Of a stretch of DNA of 64,000 nucleotides, positions 50,851-58,427 are shown piece after piece. Source of the DNA: G963677085 sp963677085 (GTDB lineage: Bacteria; Planctomycetota; Planctomycetia; Pirellulales; Thermoguttaceae). A program made the translations under genes and the position numbers. The stretch spans positions 930,001 to 994,000 of the forward strand of contig CAXXFH010000004.1 of NCBI GenBank assembly GCA_963677085.2. The letters run 5' to 3'. The first letter of the stretch is position 1; every line of letters starts with the position of its first letter. Below the pieces are notes generated by a model. The model ran no database searches, had not been told where the DNA came from, and saw nothing but the letters and a program-made list of their open reading frames with translations.

Positions 50851-51591
50851 ATGAAACGCATGTTTATCGCAGCCACGATCGCCGCCGTTTTGGCTACGGC
50901 GACTTCCCACGCCCTGGCCGTCGACTACTATGAAGCCGGACATGGCGACATCGGCATGGGCGAGGGCAACACCCTGATGCTCCACTTGCACTTGCACGGC
51001 GGCTCGGCCATCGTCAACGGCACAACGCTCACCGACGACCATGGCTACATCCCCGGTGAAGAAGAAGCGGTCATCCTGGTCCCAACAGCGGCCGAAACCG
51101 TGATTCCCTCGGGAACAACCTGGGGAGCGTTGGAAGGCGCGGCGGGCGATCCCGTCTGGATCCTCCCGCAAAGCAACACGCCCGGTATGCCGTTTCTCGG
51201 TTTTGGCGCCGAGGAGTTGAGCGACGAAACGTTTTCCAACGCAATCACGCTCTCCTTGGATTCGGTCTCGGGAAGCGGCGTCGACAACGGCGGGTATTTC
51301 TCGATGTGGCAAAGCAGTGCTTTTGACACAACATTCTATATGTCGACGGCCAACGGCATCGACGAAACTGACGTGTATGAAGTACAAGTTGGTGCGCACG
51401 ACCACGCGAACTGGGGCTTTACCGCGCCGGGTGAATATCACGTCACCTTCACCGCGACCGGCGCCGGACAAACCGACACCGGCACGTTCACCTTCAACGT
51501 CGTGCCGGAACCGTCGAGCTTCGCGCTGGCCGGCCTGGGCCTGATCGGCATCGTCGGGCTGGCCGTGCGGCGACGTTTCCGCAAAGGCTAA
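50851..51591 (+). CDS. Choice-of-anchor M domain protein with PEP-CTERM anchor
   Basis: 246 residues. A signal peptide (MKRMFIAATIAAVLATATSH) is followed by a domain that matches the pattern of the TIGR03769/choice-of-anchor M group: GHGDIGMGEGN, DPVWILPQSNTPG, FGAEEL, then GAHDHANWGFTAPGEYHVTF. The end is VPEPSSFALAGLGLIG plus RRRFRKG, a PEP-CTERM sorting signal. In actinobacteria this domain occurs in surface proteins beside zinc/manganese-type ABC transporters. AAAGGAG precedes the ATG. It is the last gene of the cassette. Confidence 0.85.
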   Translation: MKRMFIAATIAAVLATATSHALAVDYYEAGHGDIGMGEGNTLMLHLHLHGGSAIVNGTTLTDDHGYIPGEEEAVILVPTAAETVIPSGTTWGALEGAAGDPVWILPQSNTPGMPFLGFGAEELSDETFSNAITLSLDSVSGSGVDNGGYFSMWQSSAFDTTFYMSTANGIDETDVYEVQVGAHDHANWGFTAPGEYHVTFTATGAGQTDTGTFTFNVVPEPSSFALAGLGLIGIVGLAVRRRFRKG

Positions 51592-51599
51592 TATGGCCT

Positions 51600-51649
51600 G
51601 TGTGACGGCTGTTTTTGTGTGACGGCTGTTTTTGTGTAACGGTGTTTTA
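51600..51649 (+). repeat. 17-bp tandem repeat before the terminator
   Basis: Two identical copies of GTGTGACGGCTGTTTTT (51600-51616 and 51617-51633) and one worn copy GTGTAACGGTGTTTTA. Confidence 0.85.
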
Positions 51650-51653
51650 CAGA

Positions 51654-51685
51654 CGCCGCCGGGAGTCGTTCCCGGCGGCGTTTTT
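51654..51685 (+). terminator. Rho-independent terminator of the cassette
   Basis: An 11-bp perfect stem CGCCGCCGGGA/TCCCGGCGGCG with loop GTCGT, followed at once by TTTTT. A textbook intrinsic terminator, 62 nt after the PEP-CTERM gene. Confidence 0.92.
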
Positions 51686-51755
51686 CGATGGCAGAACTGT
51701 CGGCGACGATCACCCTTTTGAACGTCCTTACCGCACCGCTGTCGGTCGCTGCCCT

Positions 51756-53210
51756 TTACTCCGCCTCGCCCCCTCCCCCCTTCTCACTCTCATTTCCCTC
51801 GTCTTTTGTCGGCGGTTTGGGATCGGGAATGGGAAACACAACGTCGTCGCGGGAATCCTCCCACATCCGGTCGTCGTCCAACGGATACTCATATCCTGCG
51901 TTAATTCCCCCATCATCGGTTTGATTAGGGCCGACACTGTAGACCACTGGCTCGCCGTCGCGCAAAACGTATCGCAGAGGGTTGCCGTCGAAAGGATCTT
52001 CGGGAATCTTCGCAATGAACTCGGGCACGAGTTCGGCAAGGTTTTGCGGTAGTCGTCCGTGCTGACGTCGAAACCGCTCGACAGCAATCCAGGTGGCCGC
52101 CGTACGGGGTCTTGCTTCACCTTTGGCGACGATAGTAAAAAACAATTGCGAGCCGGCCAGCAACCGCGTTATGCACGAGTAGCGTACTCGGATGATGCTT
52201 CCAACTTGGTTCATCGAGCTATTAAATTCAGCCGCACACTTCTCACCAGCATTAAACCGCTTGGCTCCCCTAAGTCGAGAAGCGGCGATAAGCTGCTTCA
52301 TGAACTCTAAATATTTCAATTGGTCGTCTTCACGAGGTAAAACCCGCTCTACCTTAGCTATTGGGTTTTCATCATACAATGCATCCGGATAACGAAACAT
52401 ATTGACCATCAAAGCGCGTTCGCCAATCATTGCCTTTTCCATTTCCGGGCCGAATTCTATGCCCTGCAATTCTTCCTGTATTTCGTGCAGCAATTGATCA
52501 GGCACCCCTGGAGTTGTAACCAGCCTACTCAAAGCCTGCCCCCCCATTCCGTGACAAACGAACCGAATCTCCTGGGTCAGCAAAATCGGTCCTCGTTCAA
52601 GCGAAGCTGCAAGCCGCAGGATGGCACGTACTGAACGCAACCCGTCTTGCCAGTTGTAACGAAAAGCGTGAACGGAAGCCTCGCAAGACAAAATGCGAGT
52701 TGCGTCATATACCCTCATAACATGGTCGAATCCCGACATTACATCACTACAATCCAACGGATACCGCGCCGCGCCCCCCGCTTCAGCCGCTTGGTGGAGT
52801 CGATCGAGCACCGGTTGGTATTTGGCCAGAAACGCTTCCACCTTATCGAGATCACCCCATGGCTCGCCGGGCCGTGGAATCGGGGCATCAACATCGCCCA
52901 CGATGGGAAGATGTTCGCTATCGGCTCGATATTGCGGCGTATTGAGAACCGCAAACGCATCGAGCCACAACTGCGTGCAGTCTTTCTCCTTCGGCGGATA
53001 CTCGTAGTACCAGTCCAGGTCGGCCGTGCAGACAGGATAGCCGGCCTCGCGGAGTTCGGCCAGTTCGGCTTCGACCTTTTTCGCCATATGGTTTCGCCAC
53101 AGGACATACACGCCGGCGAGAACCGCCAGCAAAACGATCGGTAGGCAAAACACGATAAGTAGACAACCGAAGGAACCGATGTGCCGCCGCTGTTTCACGG
53201 GTTTGCTCAT
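51756..53210 (-). CDS. Membrane-anchored protein with GspG-like C-terminal motif
   Basis: 484 residues from the ATG at 53210. One helix near the N-terminus (FGCLLIVFCLPIVLLAVLAG) anchors it. A long soluble domain without recognisable enzyme motifs follows. Near residue 420 is PEDPFDGNPLRYVLRDGEPV, then YSVGPNQTDDGG, the calcium-loop-like end seen in GspG pseudopilins and in many planctomycete proteins. The tail is Gly/Glu-rich. An open frame extends 165 nt upstream but has no ribosome binding site and no conserved look. Confidence 0.72.
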   Translation of the reverse strand: MSKPVKQRRHIGSFGCLLIVFCLPIVLLAVLAGVYVLWRNHMAKKVEAELAELREAGYPVCTADLDWYYEYPPKEKDCTQLWLDAFAVLNTPQYRADSEHLPIVGDVDAPIPRPGEPWGDLDKVEAFLAKYQPVLDRLHQAAEAGGAARYPLDCSDVMSGFDHVMRVYDATRILSCEASVHAFRYNWQDGLRSVRAILRLAASLERGPILLTQEIRFVCHGMGGQALSRLVTTPGVPDQLLHEIQEELQGIEFGPEMEKAMIGERALMVNMFRYPDALYDENPIAKVERVLPREDDQLKYLEFMKQLIAASRLRGAKRFNAGEKCAAEFNSSMNQVGSIIRVRYSCITRLLAGSQLFFTIVAKGEARPRTAATWIAVERFRRQHGRLPQNLAELVPEFIAKIPEDPFDGNPLRYVLRDGEPVVYSVGPNQTDDGGINAGYEYPLDDDRMWEDSRDDVVFPIPDPKPPTKDEGNESEKGGGGEAE

Positions 53211-53703
53211 GGTAAACTCAAATGTCGAACGGGAAAAACTCGTGTCTGCCGCCGGGGTGGGCGAAGCCGCAAGTGGCGGCCACACCACAATTGCGGCTTG
53301 CCGATCCCCAAGCCCATCGCCAGTGTATCCAACCGACAAATGGAGTGCATCCCCCGCATTCGAAGTAGCTATCAATACCCGGCAACCCGCGTATCAACGA
53401 AATCGGCGAGGAATCTGTAACTATTTGCGGTTCTCGGGAGCCCCCCGGCGACCTTGGCTGTGTCGCTTGTCGCGCTAGAATTCACCCGGGAATGATCTAG
53501 TTGGTTCAATCTGGCTTCGCGCCGTGTGTGCCACTGGCTCTGCCAGTGCCTTTGGCCATAGACTTCGTCGCACGGTCAGCGCCAGTGGCACCCAAGCCGA
53601 AGTTTTCGGTTTGAAGGATCACTGGTCGCGGCTTTGCTGGAAGCCAAGACCAACGCGACACGAACACGAAACAGAAAGACAGAAAAGGGAACGCCGCACG
53701 CCT
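53211..53703. other. Intergenic region before the MoxR gene
   Basis: About 490 nt between divergent genes. A GCGAAGCCGCAAG(T/C)GGC-type hairpin lies near 53262 and a diverged type B element at 53527-53594. No gene. Confidence 0.55.
53527..53594. repeat. REPIN-like type B relative
   Basis: Outer ends GTGCCACTGGC and GCCAGTGGCACCCA; inner hairpin CACTGGC-TCT-GCCAGTG. The central part differs from the other B copies. Confidence 0.65.
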
Positions 53704-55122
53704 ATGGCTACTATCGCCACGAAACCGGCCACGTTAAGGGAACTTCGCGAGTCCGCTTGGCAATCGAAGCCCGTCAAACAGGAAATCTACGACAACTTCA
53801 TGCAAATGCTCGCCGCCGGCGAAAACCTCTTCCCGGGCATCATCGGCTACGACGACACGGTGATTCCCGAGATCAACCTGGCACTGATCGCCGGGCACGA
53901 CATGCTGTTCCTCGGTGAGAAGGGCCAAGCCAAAAGCCGGCTGATGCGGCTGCTAGCATGCTTCCTCGACGAGGAGGTCCCCTACCTCGACTTGCCCGGC
54001 TGTCCGGTCCATGAAGACCCCTACCACCCAATTACCGAGCAGGGCCGGCACTACGTGTCCGAGTGTCCCGAGGAAGAAATACTGATTTCCTGGTGGCCAC
54101 GCGAGCAACGCTACGCCGAACGACTGGCTCCCGGCACGAAGTTTGCCGACATCATCGGCGAGATCGACCCGGCCAAGCTGGCCACTGGCACGAGCATGTC
54201 GGCCGAAGATTCGCTGCACTTCGGCCTCATTCCCCGGATGCATCGCGGTATCTTCGCCGTGAACGAATTGCCCGAGTTGGATGAACTGGTCCAGGTGGGG
54301 TTGTTCAACATCCTCGAAGAGCGCGACGTGCAGATCCGCGGCTACCCGGTCCGTTTCGACATCGACGTACTGATCCTCTTCTCCGCCAACCCGGCCACAT
54401 ACAACCGCAGCGGCAAGGTAATTCCGCAGTTGAAGGACCGCATCGGTTCGGTGATCCATACCCATTACCCGCGCGAACGGGCGTTGGGGATCGAGATTAT
54501 GGAACAAGAGGCCGGCATCTCGCTCACGGGCGAGTATCCCGTGGTGGTGCCGTACTTCATGCGCGAAATCATCGAACAGATGAGCATCGCCGCACGCCGC
54601 AGCAAGTTCATCGACCATCAGTCGGGCGTTAGCACGCGGTTCAGTATCGCCAACTACCGCACGATGATCGCCAGTGCCCGGCAGCGTGCGGCCGTGCTGG
54701 GCGAACGGCCGGCTGTGCCGCGAATCAGCGACCTGGGGCATCTTTACTCGTCGTCGCTGGGCAAACTCGAATTGGACATGATGAGCAGCCACCAAATGAC
54801 CGAACGACAGGTGCTCGACGCCGTCATGGCCGAGGCCATTCGCGACGTGTTCGAGGAGTACGTCGAGCGCCACGGACTAGACGCGATCGCCGATATTTTC
54901 CGCAAGGGGGTAAAGGTCGAAGTGGGCGACATGCTGCCATCGAGTGCCTACGCCGAACGCCTCCAACGGGTGCCGCCCGTCTGGGACAAGGCCTTCGAGG
55001 TAAACGCCTCGGGCGACCCGGCGGTGAGGGCCTCCTGCATCGAGTTCGTGCTAGCAGGGCTTTATGCTAGCGACCGCATCTCCCGGGCGCAACGTCACGG
55101 AAAAATCGTGTACGAAGTCTAG
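53704..55122 (+). CDS. MoxR/ChlI-type AAA+ ATPase
   Basis: 472 residues. Walker A is GEKGQAKS (71-78), the Walker B region is FAVNELPEL (184-192), and sensor 1 is near LILFSANPATYNRSG. The N-terminal helix bundle and long C-terminus match the magnesium chelatase subunit I-like group. Partners are usually VWA-domain proteins, and one is encoded at 56574. The pair probably works as a chaperone that inserts metals or matures extracytoplasmic complexes. The ATG at 53704 lies between ACGCCT and GGCTAC; an upstream open extension covers a repeat and is not used. Confidence 0.9.
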   Translation: MATIATKPATLRELRESAWQSKPVKQEIYDNFMQMLAAGENLFPGIIGYDDTVIPEINLALIAGHDMLFLGEKGQAKSRLMRLLACFLDEEVPYLDLPGCPVHEDPYHPITEQGRHYVSECPEEEILISWWPREQRYAERLAPGTKFADIIGEIDPAKLATGTSMSAEDSLHFGLIPRMHRGIFAVNELPELDELVQVGLFNILEERDVQIRGYPVRFDIDVLILFSANPATYNRSGKVIPQLKDRIGSVIHTHYPRERALGIEIMEQEAGISLTGEYPVVVPYFMREIIEQMSIAARRSKFIDHQSGVSTRFSIANYRTMIASARQRAAVLGERPAVPRISDLGHLYSSSLGKLELDMMSSHQMTERQVLDAVMAEAIRDVFEEYVERHGLDAIADIFRKGVKVEVGDMLPSSAYAERLQRVPPVWDKAFEVNASGDPAVRASCIEFVLAGLYASDRISRAQRHGKIVYEV

Positions 55123-55339
55123 CTCTTTTGGGTTAATCAAAGACGGTCGCCGCCGACCTTCTGCAAAACACGAGATTGCACCAAGGTTCTCAGTGGAGTA
55201 TCTTCGACATCCTTCCGAAACTGTCATCGGGCGACGTGAGTTCAACAACAGTCGATTCCCACTTCGGACCCCACCTGCAACGGAGGCGGGTAGCGGCCGA
55301 AGCTGATTCACCTCGGGGCTACCGGAAAGGAGTCCACTC

Positions 55340-56128
55340 ATGTCTTGGAGGAAGCTTTCTGTACACTTCTTCGTTTACGCCGTTTCTTCGTATATCGCGT
55401 TGGGTGTCTGTGCTAGCACTGCTTTCGCAGACCGCCACGGTCCTGGGCCTTCCCATTCACCGCGTCCGCATTCACCTCGACCGCCGGTCAAGGTGAGTCC
55501 GCCGCGCCCGCCTGCTTCAGTACATCACCATCCTCGCCCCTCGTCGCTCTGGGCGTTGCCGGCGATCGCCGAAACGGTGCGTTACCTTCTCGCACCGCCG
55601 CCGGGATATGTCGTGGTCACGTACAACGGCATGCAATACTATCGCCACGGCCATGTCTATTATCGCCAGATTTGGCGCGACGGTCGTTGGGTCTACATGG
55701 AAGTCGCCCCGCCGCCAGGTGTTATTGTCACCACATTACCGCCATCGCCGGAGAAAGTGTACATCAACGGGCAGGTTTACTACCGCGACAACGGCACGTA
55801 TTACATCGAAGCGCCCGCCGCGGCGACCAATACCACCACGGTGGTCGTCCCCAATTCCACCACTGCCCAGACGACAACCAACGCAAACACGAACACCACG
55901 ATCGTTGTAAATCCTGGCACTAACGAGTCTTCCAATACGCCGACGACGGCGACGAAGCAATTCGTGGTCACCAAACCACCCGTCGGCGCGGTGCTCGATC
56001 GGCTGCCCGACGGAGCCACGGCGTTCGACGCCGGAGGAGTTACCTACTTCAAGTCAGGCGACATGCACTACCTGCCAATCAGCGTGGGCGACGGCACGAA
56101 ATACGTAGTCGTCGAACCACCGAAGTAG
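55340..56128 (+). CDS. Exported Pro/Thr-rich protein with Tyr-rich repeats
   Basis: 262 residues. A signal peptide (ends CASTAFA) is followed by a Pro/His stretch (HSPRPHSPRPPVKVSPPRPP), a Tyr-rich part with YYRHGHVYYRQ and VYINGQVYYRDNGTYYIE, an Asn/Thr linker and a C-terminal domain that ends GTKYVVVEPPK. The YY-containing repeats resemble DUF6515-type surface proteins. GGAAAGGAG precedes the ATG. It lies between the MoxR and VWA genes, which are normally adjacent. Confidence 0.78.
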   Translation: MSWRKLSVHFFVYAVSSYIALGVCASTAFADRHGPGPSHSPRPHSPRPPVKVSPPRPPASVHHHPRPSSLWALPAIAETVRYLLAPPPGYVVVTYNGMQYYRHGHVYYRQIWRDGRWVYMEVAPPPGVIVTTLPPSPEKVYINGQVYYRDNGTYYIEAPAAATNTTTVVVPNSTTAQTTTNANTNTTIVVNPGTNESSNTPTTATKQFVVTKPPVGAVLDRLPDGATAFDAGGVTYFKSGDMHYLPISVGDGTKYVVVEPPK

Positions 56129-56152
56129 ACCGGCGTTTGCGAAAACGACCCG

Positions 56153-56440
56153 GATTTCTCACCACGGAGGCACAGAGGGCACGGAGTTTTCAGCGAAGGA
56201 TGAATTCTGAAGTGAGGTATGGTATGAAGGTTAAGTTCATTCTTCATCCTTACCTTTATTGCGTCCTGCATTGCTTGTGGAACGAGGGCGACCAGCGGGA
56301 GCCCGGTTTTCCGGGCCGGAACGCAAGGAAATGTTCCACAATTAAACCTAAACCAGGAACCAATAGAATTCATCCTTGTGTTCGCTACGTCCCATCTCTG
56401 TGACCTCCGTGCCTCCGCGGTTAATTCGGTTGTGAGAAAT
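56153..56440. repeat. ACCACGGAGG-type element, copy 3, with nested elements
   Basis: The ends ATTTCTCACCACGGAGGCAC and CCTCCGCGGTTAATTCGG...TGAGAAAT are inverted; ATTTCTCA and TGAGAAAT pair exactly. Confidence 0.75.
56196..56377. repeat. Type D element copy 2 inside 13-bp perfect inverted repeats
   Basis: AAGGATGAATTCT (56196-56208) and AGAATTCATCCTT (56365-56377) are exact complements. Between them, 56258-56345 matches the reverse complement of 43911-43987. Confidence 0.82.
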
Positions 56441-56573
56441 TCAGGCTGAACGCCGCCTGGCTCTGGCCTTGACGTGCCGAACGCGTACGATTCCCAAAGC
56501 GGCTCCGATGACTGACCAATGTCGGAGCCGCTGGATTCGACCCACGGCACGCCCACCTTCTCAAAGGCCAGCC

Positions 56574-58274
56574 ATGAAACGTGAGCCACGTCTCGGCGGT
56601 GTCATTCACACGTACCAGCGGTACGATCCGGCCCATTTCCCCAGCCCCACGCAACCGGCACCCGACGTGATATCCGGCGCGATGGAACACATGCTGACGT
56701 TCGGCAACATGCGGGAATTGACCGAAGAAGAACTCGCCCGAGCCGTACGGCTCGATCCCGACCAGGTTGCCGGCCTGGGCCCCAGCCTGGAAGGCCTGAT
56801 GGAGTTGCTTCGCGAGCGAAAGCGGAAGATTCTCGAAACCTACGAAACCGATAGCGTAAAGAAAAAGGCTGCCGGACATTTCCGCGAGGTGGCGCGAGAG
56901 GTGAAATCTCCCAAACGGCTGGACGACCGCTTCCACAAAGCGATCCGCGACGAGCAGATCTACGACCTGGAGCGTCTCTGGTATCACTCCGAACACGAGC
57001 CGGGCGGTTTCGCCCAGCAACTGCTTCAGCTAATCGATCGGCTGGCCGACAAATACCAGATCGACGAGTTGGCCGCCAAATACGCATTCACCGGCCGCAC
57101 GGAACCGACCATTCCGCAGGCTATCGAGATCAAAAAAGAACTCGAAGAGATCGACCGTCTGCTGAAGCAGCTCGAAGAGGCCGCAGAAACGGCTCAACTT
57201 GGCGTGATTGATCTCGAATCGCTCTCCGAATACGCCGAGCCGGGCGATATCGAAAAGCTCAATGAGTTTGCCCAGGCCATCGAGCAGTACCTGCGCGAAC
57301 TGGCCGAACAACAGGGTCTCGAACGCACGGCCCAAGGCTACAAGCTTACGCCCAAAGCCTATCGGCTCTTCCAAGGTCGCATACTCGACCGCATCTTCAG
57401 CAGCTTGCAGGCGTCGCGAACCGGACGGCATCATAACCCCATCTCGGGCGAAGGGGCCGTCGAGATGCAACAAACGCAGCCCTACGAGTTCGGCGATTCG
57501 CTGGCCAACATGGACATCCCCGGCTCGATGATCAATGCCATGGTCCGTAGCGGGGCCAAACTGCCGGTGCGAATGACGACCGACGACATCATCATCCACC
57601 GCACGCGCAACACGCCCAAGTGCGCGACGGCCGTGCTGTTGGACATGAGCGGCTCGATGCGCTACAACGGCCTGTACATCAACGTGAAACGAATGGGTTT
57701 GGCGCTGGAAGGACTCATTCGCCGCGAATACCCGGGCGATTGGTTACAGTTCATCGAAATATACACGATCGCCAAGCCGCGACGTTCCAACGAGATCGTA
57801 ACGTTGCTCCCCAAACCGGTGACGATCGTCGACCCGATCGTGCGTATGAAGGCCGACATGAGCGATCCGAACATCACCGAAGCCCAACTGCCGCAACACT
57901 TCACCAACATCCAGCACGGTCTGCAACTCGCCCGGCAGATGCTCGCCGCGCAAGACACCCCCAATCGCCAGATCATCCTGATCACCGACGGCCTGCCCAC
58001 GGCCCATTTCGAAGGCAAATTCCTCTACATGATCTACCCGCCGCGCAAAGAAACGGAAGAGGCCACGATGCGCGAAGGCCGGCTCTGTCAGCGCGAAGGG
58101 ATTACGATCAACATCTTCCTGTTGCCCACCTGGTCGCAATCGAGCGACGACGTGCAATTTGCCCATCGTCTGAGCGAAGCCACCTCGGGCCGTGTCTTCT
58201 TCACCGCCGGCACGGACCTGGACCGGTACGTGATCTGGGACTACGTGGCGCGGCGGCGTGAGATTGTGGCGTGA
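56574..58274 (+). CDS. VWA-domain protein, partner of MoxR
   Basis: 566 residues, no signal peptide. The N-terminal 330 residues are helical and charged. A von Willebrand A domain begins around residue 350 with an intact MIDAS DMSGSMRY, then TDGLPTAHFEGKF and an aspartate-bearing third loop. Proteins of this size with VWA at the C-terminal side pair with MoxR ATPases, as ChlD does with ChlI. AAAGG before the ATG supports the start; the frame open upstream is repeat-derived. Confidence 0.88.
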   Translation: MKREPRLGGVIHTYQRYDPAHFPSPTQPAPDVISGAMEHMLTFGNMRELTEEELARAVRLDPDQVAGLGPSLEGLMELLRERKRKILETYETDSVKKKAAGHFREVAREVKSPKRLDDRFHKAIRDEQIYDLERLWYHSEHEPGGFAQQLLQLIDRLADKYQIDELAAKYAFTGRTEPTIPQAIEIKKELEEIDRLLKQLEEAAETAQLGVIDLESLSEYAEPGDIEKLNEFAQAIEQYLRELAEQQGLERTAQGYKLTPKAYRLFQGRILDRIFSSLQASRTGRHHNPISGEGAVEMQQTQPYEFGDSLANMDIPGSMINAMVRSGAKLPVRMTTDDIIIHRTRNTPKCATAVLLDMSGSMRYNGLYINVKRMGLALEGLIRREYPGDWLQFIEIYTIAKPRRSNEIVTLLPKPVTIVDPIVRMKADMSDPNITEAQLPQHFTNIQHGLQLARQMLAAQDTPNRQIILITDGLPTAHFEGKFLYMIYPPRKETEEATMREGRLCQREGITINIFLLPTWSQSSDDVQFAHRLSEATSGRVFFTAGTDLDRYVIWDYVARRREIVA

Positions 58275-58282
58275 AGCGGGCC

Positions 58283-58320
58283 GGAAAACGGAAAGTGGAG
58301 ACGGCGAAGCCGCAAGCGGC
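58283..58320 (+). repeat. Purine heptads plus GCCGCAAGCGGC hairpin after the VWA gene
   Basis: GGAAAAC GGAAAGT GGAGACG, then GCGAA and the hairpin GCCGC-AA-GCGGC (58309-58320). Confidence 0.8.
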
Positions 58321-58427
58321 TTTTCTTGCGAACGACTAATTTGCACTTCCCGGGCGGAAAAGATAGTCTAGAGATACGCTGGATTGTCTTAAACGTACCG
58401 CCATTTGCCCCCTGGGAGTTGCCCGGA

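Larger units (their letters stand above)
56129..56573. other. Intergenic region with nested repeats
   Basis: About 445 nt. An ACCACGGAGG element (56153-56440) encloses a 182-bp segment bounded by a perfect 13-bp inverted repeat (56196-56377), and that in turn encloses the type D element. No gene. Confidence 0.6.

Noticed and set aside
53524..53703. 60-codon extension of the MoxR protein
   Set aside because: It covers a type B repeat relative and has no conserved sequence; the ATG at 53704 fits the family.
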